From Neisseriaceae bacterium CLB008 (GTDB lineage Bacteria > Pseudomonadota > Gammaproteobacteria > Burkholderiales > Neisseriaceae): a stretch of DNA of 64,000 nucleotides. The DNA lies in assembly GCA_041228285.1 (NCBI GenBank), contig CP166133.1:1612001-1676000 (forward strand), given 5' to 3'. The notes beneath the pieces are model-generated. The model was not told where the DNA came from and made no database searches. It saw nothing but the letters and a program-made list of their open reading frames with translations. A program made the position numbers and the translations under genes. Of this stretch, positions 1-8,616 are shown one piece after another. Every line of letters begins with the position of its first letter. Positions within the stretch are counted from its first letter, which is position 1.

Positions 1-41
1 GAAAACAACCACAGCAGCAAGAGCCGATACGCGACGGCCAT

Positions 42-66
42 AAAAAAAGCAGCCTCAGCTGCTTTT
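42..66 (-). terminator. Rho-independent terminator after the TetR gene
   Basis: On the minus strand a 9-bp stem (AAAAGCAGC paired with GCTGCTTTT, 4-base loop) runs into a T tract. It lies just past the stop codon of the TetR-family gene. Confidence 0.75.
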
Positions 67-87
67 AGGCGTCACCATCAACGTCGC

Positions 88-732
88 TTAGATGTCTTCA
101 CGGTTAATGATGGCCTCATAGGCCACCTTGTATTCGTCGGTCACATAGGGCTGCACAATGCTCATCACCTGCTTAATCCCACGGAACTTGGCCTGCTCGT
201 CCAAAGGCTGCTGCTGTTGCGCCGAGCTTTCAAAGACGAACCAATATTTGGAGATCAACCAAATATTGGTGGCACAACGCTTAAGCGACGCTTCATCGAT
301 GCTGATGAAACCACAGTCAATTAACACCTGACACTGCTTGGCAATGGCCGGCGTCACTTCGGTTTCGGTAAACTCGTGGTATTCTTGCGCCAGCTCGTCG
401 CTGCGAGCCAATAAGGTATTGGTGTCGGCGAATAAGAAGCGATAACGCCACATCACGTCAAACACATTATGGACAAAATTCCAAACCGAATCAGTACTAG
501 ACGGTGCTTGATATTCTTTTAAATACTGCAAGGTATCCTGACGGTAGCGCTTAAACAGCTGCAGGATGATCTCGTCTTTGTTTCTAAAATGATAGTACAA
601 ATTACCTGGGCTAATGCTCAAATGAGCCGCAATGTGGTTGGTGCTGATGTTGCGCTCACCTTGCTCATTAAATAAATCTAAACTGGCATCCACAATTTTA
701 TTGTAGGTATTCTGTTTTACTTCTTTTGCCAT
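88..732 (-). CDS. TetR/AcrR-family transcriptional regulator
   Basis: A 214-residue DNA-binding regulator. The N-terminal helix-turn-helix is seen at about residues 10-57 (ISTNHIAAHLSISPGNLYYHF, a typical TetR recognition helix), followed by a helical ligand-binding region with several aromatic residues. The C-terminal half resembles the TetR subgroup found next to cell-envelope or lipid genes in Neisseria-like bacteria, but I cannot name its ligand. It lies 55 bp downstream of murB on the same strand, separated by a hairpin (761-783), so it may be co-transcribed or have its own promoter. No divergent target gene is visible; targets could be elsewhere. Confidence 0.85.
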   Translation of the reverse strand: MAKEVKQNTYNKIVDASLDLFNEQGERNISTNHIAAHLSISPGNLYYHFRNKDEIILQLFKRYRQDTLQYLKEYQAPSSTDSVWNFVHNVFDVMWRYRFLFADTNTLLARSDELAQEYHEFTETEVTPAIAKQCQVLIDCGFISIDEASLKRCATNIWLISKYWFVFESSAQQQQPLDEQAKFRGIKQVMSIVQPYVTDEYKVAYEAIINREDI

Positions 733-760
733 AAAACATTCCTTTGCATATGGTATTTAT

Positions 761-783
761 TGGCTGCATGTCTCATACAGCCA
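761..783 (-). other. Short inverted repeat between murB and the TetR gene
   Basis: TGGCTG and CAGCCA arms flank an 11-base loop in an AT-rich 55-bp spacer. It has no T run, so it is a weak terminator at best. It could equally be an autoregulatory operator for the TetR gene just downstream. Confidence 0.35.
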
Positions 784-787
784 TATA

Positions 788-1810
788 TTATATGAAATTA
801 GGTTCTGACTCTAATGATACTTGATAAGCGGCCCAGACTTTAGCCTGGATATCGGCCGCCAACGCCACGACATCGGCCGCCGTCGCTTGGGCTTTATTCA
901 CCAAGACCAAAGCCTGTTTAGCATGAACGGCAGCCCCGCCAATCTGATGCCCTTTTAACCCTAGCTGATCAATCAACCAGCCTGCCGCCAGCTTCACCTG
1001 ACCATCCGGCATGGGATAATGCGGCGCTTCGGGGTGGTGCTGCAAAAAAGCGGTGGCGGCTTCAGCCGTGACAATGGGATTTTTGAAAAAGCTACCGGCA
1101 TTACCCAATACTTGGGGATCGGGCAATTTTTCAGCCCGAATGGCGCACACCGTCTGGGCCACATCAATGGCCGTCCACTGCTGACGATCCGGCAAACGGC
1201 CCAATAGCGCCCGTTCAATATCGCCATATTGGGTTTGCGGGTTAAACCGACGACCCAACTTAAACCGTACATTCAGGATCACGTAGCGACCCTTACCCGA
1301 TTGTTTAAAAATACTGTCGCGGTAAGCAAAAGCGCATTCATCATTCTTCAGCGTCACCACTTGGTATTCATGAAGATCAAAGCACACCACATGTTCGATG
1401 AGGTCTTTTACCTCAACCCCATAGGCACCAATATTTTGCACCGGCGCAGCGCCCACGGTGCCAGGAATTAAGCTTAAATTTTCTAGACCACAATAGCCTT
1501 CGGCCAACGTCTGTTGCACAAAATCATGCCAAACTTCACCTGCGGCCGCATCTACCCAAACCGTCTCTTCATCTACAGCCTCAAACGCCACGCCCTTGGT
1601 CGCCATGTGCACCACTAGGCCACGAACATCCTGGGTAAGAATGACGTTACTGCCACCGCCAAGCCATAAAACAGGCCCAGTGAGGTACTCATCGCAGGCC
1701 AATACTTCGGGCAACTGAGTCACATCCGTCAACGAGACAAAATGCTGCGCCCGTACCGACAAACCAAAAGTATTATAGGGGGTTAAATCAACGTCTGTTT
1801 GCAACTGCAT
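788..1810 (-). CDS. murB: UDP-N-acetylenolpyruvoylglucosamine reductase MurB
   Basis: Cytoplasmic flavoenzyme that reduces UDP-GlcNAc-enolpyruvate to UDP-MurNAc with NADPH in peptidoglycan precursor synthesis. The 340-residue length and layout fit type I MurB (E. coli-like). Visible motifs are YNTFGL near the N-terminus, the FAD-binding LGGGSNV, IPGTVGAAPVQNIGAYG in the middle, and GNAGSFFKNP with the proton-donor serine at residue 240. The C-terminal SLESEPNFI supplies the catalytic glutamate. The ATG at 1810 has an AGGAAA Shine-Dalgarno. It is the first gene of a possible murB-TetR pair. Confidence 0.97.
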   Translation of the reverse strand: MQLQTDVDLTPYNTFGLSVRAQHFVSLTDVTQLPEVLACDEYLTGPVLWLGGGSNVILTQDVRGLVVHMATKGVAFEAVDEETVWVDAAAGEVWHDFVQQTLAEGYCGLENLSLIPGTVGAAPVQNIGAYGVEVKDLIEHVVCFDLHEYQVVTLKNDECAFAYRDSIFKQSGKGRYVILNVRFKLGRRFNPQTQYGDIERALLGRLPDRQQWTAIDVAQTVCAIRAEKLPDPQVLGNAGSFFKNPIVTAEAATAFLQHHPEAPHYPMPDGQVKLAAGWLIDQLGLKGHQIGGAAVHAKQALVLVNKAQATAADVVALAADIQAKVWAAYQVSLESEPNFI

Positions 1811-1944
1811 GCGTGTTTCCTAAAGGTAAAATAACCGGCCAATCAAGGGCTGAAAGCGCCATGACTAACAGGACCATCAACGTATTCCAACCGAATCCTA
1901 ACATGATTAAGCGTGGCTGGCTCGTGGCTTATGCCTAAAGGCAT

Positions 1945-1969
1945 AAAAAAAGGCCGCCCTAAGGCAGCC
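1945..1969 (-). terminator. Rho-independent terminator after efp
   Basis: On the minus strand a 7-bp stem (GGCTGCC paired with GGCGGCC, one G-T pair) is followed by seven T residues, 20-45 bases past the efp stop codon. Confidence 0.8.
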
Positions 1970-1990
1970 CCTTTAAGCAGTACTGATGGC

Positions 1991-2551
1991 TTATGCGCGT
2001 TTGCGGAACTCATCACTGCGGGTGTCAATTTCAATTTTATCGCCGATTTCAACGAAAGCTGGTACGCTGATTTCGAAACCACCGATTAAACGGGCAGGCT
2101 TCATCACTTTACCAGAAGTATCGCCTTTAACCGCTGGCTCAGTGTATTCCACTTCACGCACCACGATGGTAGGCAATTCAACAGAGATGGCTTTACCGTT
2201 GTAGAAAGTCACTTCACATACGTCGGTCATGCCGTCAATGATGTAGTTGATGGCGTCGCCCATGTCGTCGGCTTCAACTTCATACTGTTCAAACTCTGTG
2301 TCCATGAACACATACATTGGGTCAGCGAAATAAGTATAGGTACATTCTTTACGTTCTAGCACCACAACTTCAAATTTTTCGTCAGCTTTGTAAACGGCTT
2401 CGGTGGCGTTACCGCTTAATAAGTTTTTCAACTTCATTTTAACCACGGCAGAGTTACGGCCAGATTTATTGTACTCAGTTTTTTGTACAACCATTGGCTC
2501 CGTACCTAACATAAACACGTTGCCTGGGCGAAGTTCTTGAGCTGTTTTCAT
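1991..2551 (-). CDS. efp: Translation elongation factor P
   Basis: A 186-residue tRNA-like factor that binds ribosomes stalled at polyproline and promotes peptide bond formation. The start is set at the ATG at 2551 ([11 protein letters not shown]), preceded by a GGACGGAA Shine-Dalgarno; the reading frame stays open 36 bases upstream but that part is not family-like. The residue at the tip of domain I, position 32 in NKSGRNSA, is arginine. This is the residue rhamnosylated by EarP, in contrast to the lysine of the EpmA-type factors. The upstream neighbour on the same strand is earP, only 42 bp away, so modifier and substrate are probably co-transcribed. Confidence 0.97.
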   Translation of the reverse strand: MKTAQELRPGNVFMLGTEPMVVQKTEYNKSGRNSAVVKMKLKNLLSGNATEAVYKADEKFEVVVLERKECTYTYFADPMYVFMDTEFEQYEVEADDMGDAINYIIDGMTDVCEVTFYNGKAISVELPTIVVREVEYTEPAVKGDTSGKVMKPARLIGGFEISVPAFVEIGDKIEIDTRSDEFRKRA

Positions 2552-2593
2552 TAATGTTCCGTCCTGAAAATATATAAAGTAATACAAAACGCG

Positions 2594-3775
2594 TTATTCT
2601 AACTTATTTTTTACAAAAGCAGTTAATTTTTGTCGCAAGCTCGGTAAGCCTGCCTGTGCGCGACTGTACTCGGCCGCCATTATCTGCCAATGCGGCAATA
2701 AAGACAATAGCTTAGACCAAGCGTGCGTCCAGTCCTCTTGGCCTCGTTCTTCTGCCGCATTCAACGCCACACTCACGGCTTCATGCGCTTCGCGCAAAGC
2801 CGGACTCGCCGCAGCCAAGGCGGCCGACCAAAATGCCGCCAGCTTGGGCAGATGTGCCGCCTCATCTTGCTGATAAATATGCCATAAATAAGGCTTCCCC
2901 GCCCATAGTGCCCGCACAAAACTGTCTTCGCCACGGATGATATTGAGGTCGGCCAGCCACAACAGATAGTCAAAATCATCTTGCGCCACAAACGGTAAAA
3001 CGCACACCCGTACTTGGCCTAAGTGGTATTCATCTCCCACCGCCACAACAGCCTCTGGTGCCAAACCCAGGGCTGGCTTGAGGCTGTCTAGACTTTGGCC
3101 TGGATTCACCCACACCGTGATCGGCCGCTCAGACGCCTGCCACGCCCGTAGCCACAGCGGCAAGGCCGCTGATGTATAGGTAAATAGAAACACCGTTAAC
3201 TCATCCGCCTCACGCCGCTTTGGCAGCCCTAGACGCAGGCGCACCGCCGCTTGGGCACTGGGGCTGGCGCAAAAAGCATCGCGCGCGGCAATCAAGCCCT
3301 GTTCACGAATCAATCCGCCCGACTCGGGCGTAAAACCCGGAAAATAAAAATATTTGGCCATACCGTTGGCCTGCAAAGAAGGCAAAAGGTGTACGTCAGC
3401 CGCCCAAGCCTCGGCGCTTAAGTAATCTAAATTCAGCCACAGGCTATTCTGAGTTTGGGCATAGGCGGTCACCATCGTAGGCACCTCACAGGCAAACGCT
3501 TCGATCAACACCGTCGGCGTAGGCAACTTGGCTAAAGCAACGTGCTGTAGCGTCTCTGGCGTCCAATGAATCACACAGACGCCATTAATGATTTGCTGCC
3601 ATTGCTTCAGATCAACCGCTGGGCACAAGGCTTGAAACCGCACTAAATCATCTACCCACAGCACAACAGGCGCCTGAGACTGCAAGTCTTGAGCCAAACG
3701 CCAGCACACCCCTATGTCACCAAAATTATCAATCACCTGACAAAACAGCCAGCTGCTTTTTATCGACACCATCAC
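2594..3775 (-). CDS. earP: EF-P arginine rhamnosyltransferase EarP
   Basis: Uses dTDP-rhamnose to glycosylate Arg32 of EF-P, which activates the factor. The 393-residue length fits the family (formerly DUF2331). The N-terminal motif DNFGDIGVCWRLA carries the conserved aspartates that bind substrate in characterized EarP proteins, and the C-terminal RGEDSFVRALWAGKP motif belongs to the nucleotide-sugar site. The start is the ATG at 3775 or 3772. The gene directly precedes efp on the same strand. Confidence 0.96.
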   Translation of the reverse strand: MMVSIKSSWLFCQVIDNFGDIGVCWRLAQDLQSQAPVVLWVDDLVRFQALCPAVDLKQWQQIINGVCVIHWTPETLQHVALAKLPTPTVLIEAFACEVPTMVTAYAQTQNSLWLNLDYLSAEAWAADVHLLPSLQANGMAKYFYFPGFTPESGGLIREQGLIAARDAFCASPSAQAAVRLRLGLPKRREADELTVFLFTYTSAALPLWLRAWQASERPITVWVNPGQSLDSLKPALGLAPEAVVAVGDEYHLGQVRVCVLPFVAQDDFDYLLWLADLNIIRGEDSFVRALWAGKPYLWHIYQQDEAAHLPKLAAFWSAALAAASPALREAHEAVSVALNAAEERGQEDWTHAWSKLLSLLPHWQIMAAEYSRAQAGLPSLRQKLTAFVKNKLE

Positions 3776-3846
3776 GCCTACCTTCTCATCCAGTCAAATC
3801 GAGCAGTCGCTCGGAATGCGCTTATTTTAACAGCTATTGGCGCCAG

Positions 3847-3860
3847 ATTCAGGCCTGAAT
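3847..3860. promoter_or_regulatory. 14-bp perfect palindrome upstream of the metal-sensor operon
   Basis: ATTCAGGCCTGAAT is a perfect inverted repeat in the region between earP and the cadC-like gene. Its arms (ATTCA/TGAAT) resemble those of the two downstream palindromes, so it may be an additional operator copy. Confidence 0.4.
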
Positions 3861-3904
3861 GGGACCAGATCTGACACACTGCACCCAATCATTCAAACGA
3901 AGGC

Positions 3905-3933
3905 TTGAATAAAAGACCAAGATAGCCTAGACT
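3905..3933 (+). promoter_or_regulatory. Promoter of the cadC-cadA-like operon
   Basis: A -35 box TTGAAT (3905-3910) and a -10 box TAGACT (3928-3933) are separated by exactly 17 bp. The -35 box is also the right arm of an ATTCAA-N8-TTGAAT inverted repeat (3891-3910), and the likely transcription start falls in the operator at 3939-3954. Confidence 0.6.
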
Positions 3934-3938
3934 AACAA

Positions 3939-3954
3939 TCAAATAACCATTTGA
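3939..3954. promoter_or_regulatory. CadC-type operator
   Basis: TCAAAT-AACC-ATTTGA is a perfect 6-4-6 inverted repeat just downstream of the -10 box and 10 bp before the start codon. The arms match the known CadC operator style (TCAAATAAATATTTGA in staphylococcal plasmids). A repressor here would block transcription start. Confidence 0.65.
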
Positions 3955-3964
3955 ATGAATAACC

Positions 3965-4333
3965 ATGACCCATCCAGACCACCATCACAACTCGCCAGCG
4001 CCACATGAGCCTGAAAAAGTCGCCCTCGTGCATCGCGCACTAAGCAGCGAAAACCTCGGCGGCGTCGCGCAATTATTTAAAGCCTTAGCCGACGAAAATC
4101 GCGCCAAAATCGCCTATGCTTTAACCCAAACCGAAGAAATGTGCGTGTGCGATCTGGCCTACATCATCGACGCCAGCGTGGCCACCACGTCCCACCATTT
4201 ACGCACCCTACACAAGCAAGCCATTTTGAAAAACCGTAAAGACGGCAAAATGGCCTATTACTCTTTAGACGACGATCACATTCGTGAGTTAATCCTGATC
4301 GCACTCACCCATAAGAACGAGGTAAAACCATGA
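3965..4333 (+). CDS. cadC: ArsR/SmtB-family metal-responsive repressor, CadC-like
   Basis: A 122-residue winged-helix repressor that should leave its operator when it binds Cd, Pb or Zn. The family signature is clear: Cys60-Val-Cys62-Asp in the alpha-3 helix (the metal cysteines of CadC) and the recognition helix SVATTSHHLRTLHKQ. The N-terminus is rich in histidine (HHH at 6-8), which may add ligands. Its stop codon overlaps the ATG of the exporter gene by ATGA, so the two are translationally coupled. A CadC-like palindrome sits in its promoter. Confidence 0.92.
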   Translation: MTHPDHHHNSPAPHEPEKVALVHRALSSENLGGVAQLFKALADENRAKIAYALTQTEEMCVCDLAYIIDASVATTSHHLRTLHKQAILKNRKDGKMAYYSLDDDHIRELILIALTHKNEVKP

Positions 4334-6564
4334 GCGAACGACACGATAAACATATCCCCCACGGCCATGACCATGACCATGACCACGATGAACACGGTCA
4401 TTGCCAAACGCCAGCCAGCCCTAACGCTGGAAACGCATCGGCCCATGACGACAGCAAAAAAACTTATTTTGTTGAAGGCATGACCTGCGCCCACTGTGCC
4501 GGTCAATTTGAAGACAACCTCAAAAAGCTAGGCAACGTCACCAACGCCACGGTGAACTTCGCAGCCTCCAAAGTGACCGTGAGCGGCTCGGTCAGCCTAG
4601 CCGACATCACCAAGGCCGGCGCCTTTGAAAGCCTGGTTGTACACCCTGAGGGCGAACAGCCGCGCGTATTTGAGCACAAACCATTTTGGCGCCAGCCGGA
4701 AAACATCAAGGTTGTCATTGCAGCCGTGGTGCTGTTAATCACCTATGTACTCAGCAAGAATGAAGCGGTACCAGAGTTTTGGGTCACCTTAGGCTACGCA
4801 GCCACGATGCTGATCGGTGGTTTAAGCCTATTCAGACAAGGCCTACAAAACCTGTCTAAGTTTATTTTTGACATCAATACCTTAATCACCGTCGCCATTC
4901 TGGGCGCGGCCATCATCGGCGAATGGTTAGAAGGCGCCACGGTGGTGATTCTCTTCGCCATCAGTGAAGCTCTTGAGGCCTATTCAATGAATAAGGCGCG
5001 CAAGTCGATTCAGTCTTTGATGGACATTGCCCCCAACGAGGCCTTGGTCAAACAAGGTGGTGACTGGGTATCGACGCCCGTAGAAGCCATCGGCATTGGT
5101 GACGTTTTATTGATCAAGCCAGGCCAAAAAATTGCCATGGATGGCGTGATCAGCCTTGGTCTATCGACCATTAACCAAGCACCGATCACCGGCGAATCCA
5201 TGCCGGTTAACAAAACCGTAGGCGATGAAGTATTTGCCGGCACCTTAAATGAAGAAGGGGTTTTGGAAGTCACCGTCAGCAAAGCGGCCAAAGACTCTAC
5301 CTTGGCCAAAATCATCAGCCTTGTAGAAGAAGCTCAGGCCCAAAAAGCCCCAGCACAGCAATTTGTAGACAAATTTGCCCGCTATTACACCCCGATCATC
5401 ATGATCATTGCCGCCTTAATCGCCGTCGTGCCCCCCCTATTCTTTGGCGGGGAATGGCATAAATGGATTTATCAAGGCTTGGCCGTACTGGTTGTGGGCT
5501 GCCCTTGTGCCCTGGTGATTTCGACCCCCATTGCCATCGTCACCGCCATCGGCAATGCCGCCAAACAGGGCATTTTGATTAAGGGTGGCATTCACCTAGA
5601 AGAAGCCGGCACGCTAAAAGCCATTGCGTTTGACAAAACCGGCACCCTCACCGAAGGCAAGCCCGAAGTCACCGACTTTATCTTCACGGGCGCCGCCCCC
5701 GAGGCAGATACCTTGGCCATCGCCCATGACATGGAGCAAAATTCACAGCATCCCTTGTCACAGGCCATTGTTCGCTACGCTTTACAAACTGAGGTCCTAA
5801 CCCAGACCAATATCAGTCATTTTCAGTCGATTACTGGCAAAGGCATTCAGGCCGACATCGACGGGATCACCCACTATATTGGCAACCCTTCGCTCTTCCT
5901 CGACAACCTACAGCAGTCTTGGAGTGACACGCTGAGCGCTCAGGTAGACGCCTTATTGCAAGAGCAAAAAACCGTGATGATTATGGGTACTCAAACCGCC
6001 GTCACCGCCATCATTGCAGTACGCGACAAACTACGTGCCAGCGCGCCAGCGGTCTTAAAAGCCCTGCACCAACAAGGCTTGACCACCATTATGCTGACTG
6101 GCGACAACGCCCAAACCGCGGCCAAAGTGGCCAGCCAAGTAGGCATTGACGAAGTGCACGCCAACCTGTTGCCTGAAGACAAGCTAACGAAGATGAAGGC
6201 CTTGTTAGCCAAGCATGGCAAAGTGGCCATGGTGGGAGACGGCGTCAACGATGCGCCGGCGCTTGCCGCCGCAACCCTAGGCATTGCCATGGGCCAGGCC
6301 GGTACCGACACCGCGCTAGAAACCGCCAACATTGCCTTCATGAAAGACGACCTAGATCAACTGCCCTACACCATTCGCCTCAGCCGTAAAGCAGTGCGCA
6401 TCATTAAAGAAAACATCAGTTTTTCTTTAATCGTCAAACTGATTGCGCTATTGCTGGTGATTCCAGGCTGGTTAACCTTATGGATTGCGGTGTTTGCCGA
6501 CATGGGCGCCACCTTATTGGTCACCCTTAACAGCCTACGTCTGTTGCGGTTACGGGATAAATAA
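4330..6564 (+). CDS. cadA: Cd2+/Zn2+/Pb2+-exporting P1B-type ATPase
   Basis: An inner-membrane pump of 744 residues that exports divalent soft metals using ATP. The N-terminus holds a HDHDHDHD metal-binding stretch (residues 11-24) and one heavy-metal-associated domain with GMTCAHC (Cys53, Cys56). Further motifs are TGES (actuator), the intramembrane Cys391-Pro-Cys393 that defines the P1B-2 class, the phosphorylated Asp435 in DKTGT, the QHPLS histidine-proline motif and GDGVNDAPAL. It overlaps the repressor gene by 4 bp and is followed by a strong terminator, making a two-gene resistance operon. Confidence 0.96.
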   Translation: MSERHDKHIPHGHDHDHDHDEHGHCQTPASPNAGNASAHDDSKKTYFVEGMTCAHCAGQFEDNLKKLGNVTNATVNFAASKVTVSGSVSLADITKAGAFESLVVHPEGEQPRVFEHKPFWRQPENIKVVIAAVVLLITYVLSKNEAVPEFWVTLGYAATMLIGGLSLFRQGLQNLSKFIFDINTLITVAILGAAIIGEWLEGATVVILFAISEALEAYSMNKARKSIQSLMDIAPNEALVKQGGDWVSTPVEAIGIGDVLLIKPGQKIAMDGVISLGLSTINQAPITGESMPVNKTVGDEVFAGTLNEEGVLEVTVSKAAKDSTLAKIISLVEEAQAQKAPAQQFVDKFARYYTPIIMIIAALIAVVPPLFFGGEWHKWIYQGLAVLVVGCPCALVISTPIAIVTAIGNAAKQGILIKGGIHLEEAGTLKAIAFDKTGTLTEGKPEVTDFIFTGAAPEADTLAIAHDMEQNSQHPLSQAIVRYALQTEVLTQTNISHFQSITGKGIQADIDGITHYIGNPSLFLDNLQQSWSDTLSAQVDALLQEQKTVMIMGTQTAVTAIIAVRDKLRASAPAVLKALHQQGLTTIMLTGDNAQTAAKVASQVGIDEVHANLLPEDKLTKMKALLAKHGKVAMVGDGVNDAPALAAATLGIAMGQAGTDTALETANIAFMKDDLDQLPYTIRLSRKAVRIIKENISFSLIVKLIALLLVIPGWLTLWIAVFADMGATLLVTLNSLRLLRLRDK

Positions 6565-6582
6565 TCGGTCTATCCTGCCACG

Positions 6583-6605
6583 CCAGCCTTCGGGCTGGTT
6601 TTTTT
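6583..6605 (+). terminator. Rho-independent terminator after cadA
   Basis: CCAGCC-TTCG-GGCTGG forms a 6-bp stem with a stable tetraloop followed by seven T residues, 18 bp past the cadA stop. Confidence 0.9.
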
Positions 6606-6679
6606 GTGGCCCATCAATCATTTACCGCCTTAACTTGAAAATAACTCGCGTTTAGTCATTGATTTTAATCGTTTTTAAT

Positions 6680-6708
6680 TTGCAATCGATAATGATTTTC
6701 ATTACACT
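6680..6708 (+). promoter_or_regulatory. Promoter with Fur box for the siderophore-interacting protein
   Basis: The -35 box TTGCAA (6680-6685) and -10 box TACACT (6703-6708) are 17 bp apart. Between and over them lies GATAATGATTTTCATTA (6688-6704), which agrees with the 19-bp Fur consensus at 15 positions. Iron-dependent repression is therefore likely. Confidence 0.75.
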
Positions 6709-6751
6709 ACGGTTCTCATCCTTATTCACCAAATCGATAAAGAACCTGACT

Positions 6752-7567
6752 ATGCGCTTTCCCGAAACCCATAAAACCCGTTTACGCGTGGTGGCCAAAA
6801 ACCACCTCACGCCACACTACGTCAGCATCGTGTTTACTGCCGATGACGTTGCCCGCTTTGCCCACACAACCTTAGGCAGCAACAATAAAATTTTCCTGCC
6901 GCCACCAGGCCAAAAAGACTTTGAACTGCCTGATTTTGACTTCACCACCATGAAGTGGATGGTGCAAGACGAACGCCAGCGCCCGATTGTGCGAACCTAC
7001 ACCCATCGCAGCATCGACATCGACAAACAAACCCTCACCATAGACTTTGCGCTACACGACGGCCACAGTACGGCCAGCGCCTGGGCTGATGCCGCCCAGC
7101 TCGGCGATGAGTTAGGCGTGGTAATGGCCACCGAAGCCATTAGCCTAGTGCCAGACAATGTTCAACACTATGTATTCTTATGCGACGCCTCTGGCCTTCC
7201 CGCCACCGCCGCCCTATTGGAGCGGCTACCAGCCAGTGCCCACGCCTATGTGATCGCCGAAGTACATGGCCCAGAAGATGAGTTAGCGCTCAGTAGTCCA
7301 GCCCAGCTAGACATACAGTGGCTACACAATGCCGACCCGAGCCAGGGCAGCGCCATCACCACGGCCTTAAAGGCCCATGCCGACATAGCACGGCTACAAG
7401 ACAGCCGCTTTGCCCACATTGCCGCCGAGCACGCCACCGTACGCGCCAGCCGCAACTTCTTACGTAAGGAGCAAGGATGGACGCGTGAAGAGTGCTATGC
7501 CTGCGCCTATTGGCAGATCGGTCGTCGAGAAGGTGAAAGTAAAACCCCGCCATTGATGGATGATTAA
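6752..7567 (+). CDS. Siderophore-interacting protein (FAD-dependent ferric-siderophore reductase)
   Basis: A 271-residue cytoplasmic flavoprotein of the SIP/ViuB family that reduces imported ferric siderophores to release iron. The frame is open upstream to a TTG at 6659, but that stretch covers the Fur box and promoter, so the ATG at 6752 (MRFPETHKTRL) is chosen. Visible features are the FAD-binding region around RPIVRTYTHRS (residues 80-100) and the family's C-terminal motif LRKEQGWTREECYACAYWQIGRREGE. It stands alone, with a Fur box in front. No siderophore receptor or synthesis gene is visible nearby. Confidence 0.92.
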   Translation: MRFPETHKTRLRVVAKNHLTPHYVSIVFTADDVARFAHTTLGSNNKIFLPPPGQKDFELPDFDFTTMKWMVQDERQRPIVRTYTHRSIDIDKQTLTIDFALHDGHSTASAWADAAQLGDELGVVMATEAISLVPDNVQHYVFLCDASGLPATAALLERLPASAHAYVIAEVHGPEDELALSSPAQLDIQWLHNADPSQGSAITTALKAHADIARLQDSRFAHIAAEHATVRASRNFLRKEQGWTREECYACAYWQIGRREGESKTPPLMDD

Positions 7568-7708
7568 AGTAAAGGGTTAAATATGCTGCAGAGGGCTTGG
7601 CTTGTTCGCGAACCAGCAGCCGCGCCAAAACCCAAAAACAGCGCAGCTAAAGGCCCCCGCAGCACTTATTTACAGAGCCAAATGGCGCTGGCTGATGAAA
7701 CTCAAAGC

Positions 7709-8524
7709 TTAAAAAAATTCATCCATCAGATGATAAAAGTGTCGTTTTGCTTCATCTAATGGCGCCAAACCATAAGCCTGTAAAAACAATGTCTGCGCTG
7801 CGGGCCCTAAATCCGCCAGCTCACGTAAAGCAATGGCCAAGTCCTGATGGCGATCGCCCACCCCCGAGCGTCCCACATCAATGACTTGGCCGCGCCCGGT
7901 TTTGGGCCCATAAAATACATTGCTGAGCGTGTAGTCTCCATGCACCACGACTAAGTCCTCATTCATAGGGCGTAAACTCAGCCATTCACGCTGCAAGCTG
8001 GCCACATCATGACCTGGATTTTCTGCCGCCACGTCTTCTGCATCGACCAAACCAGCCTCGATTCTGGCCTGCACCAGCGGTATTTTATCGGCCAAACGTT
8101 GGCTAAACGGACAAGCATCAATGGGCAAGGCATGAATCTGCCGCAAAATCAGGGCATAAGCTTGAATGGCGGTGGTTTGAGACGCAGTATCCGCAGCAGA
8201 CATCACCAGGTCTTCCAACAGCACGCCTTCAGCACATGGCAATAATAAATGCTCTTGGCCTGCTGCGGCCATCACCAACGCCGCACGCGGAGCCAGCTGC
8301 AACCCAGAAAAATACTGTAGCTTCTGCGCCTCTAATAACAATGAATCGCTCGGTAAACAAGGCGTTGCTTGCTGTTTCAAATACCAAACCGCGGCCGTTT
8401 TTTGCGACACCCCTCGCCACACTTGAGCGCTAGAGAGGCCAACCTCATCCATCTGCCATTTAATGGGCTGATCTGAATTTAAATGGCGTAAAAACGCTAG
8501 CGGTAAGGTAGGCTGTATCGGCAT
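7709..8524 (-). CDS. APH(3')-like aminoglycoside phosphotransferase family protein
   Basis: A 271-residue kinase-fold protein, the usual length of APH(3') enzymes. The catalytic loop VVHGDYTLSN (HGD-x4-N) and the metal-binding segment VIDVGRSGVGDRHQDLAIA match the APH(3') pattern closely, and the C-terminus FYHLMDEFF matches the FYRLLDEFF ending of that family. Known members phosphorylate the 3'-hydroxyl of kanamycin or neomycin. The sequence fits, but the real substrate is unproven and could be a natural metabolite. It is monocistronic, convergent with the SIP gene and divergent from the secreted protein gene; no transposon signs flank it. Confidence 0.78.
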   Translation of the reverse strand: MPIQPTLPLAFLRHLNSDQPIKWQMDEVGLSSAQVWRGVSQKTAAVWYLKQQATPCLPSDSLLLEAQKLQYFSGLQLAPRAALVMAAAGQEHLLLPCAEGVLLEDLVMSAADTASQTTAIQAYALILRQIHALPIDACPFSQRLADKIPLVQARIEAGLVDAEDVAAENPGHDVASLQREWLSLRPMNEDLVVVHGDYTLSNVFYGPKTGRGQVIDVGRSGVGDRHQDLAIALRELADLGPAAQTLFLQAYGLAPLDEAKRHFYHLMDEFF

Positions 8525-8616
8525 GGCTTAATCTTTTTGGTTAGAGGGGATCGGCGCGGCCTGAAGATGTCGGTATACTCAAGCCCATACACCATTAAAT
8601 CACAGTTGGATGACCC

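Noticed and set aside
6659-6751. Upstream start (TTG 6659) for the siderophore-interacting protein
   Set aside because: It would place the Fur box and promoter inside the coding region; the extra 31 residues do not match the family.
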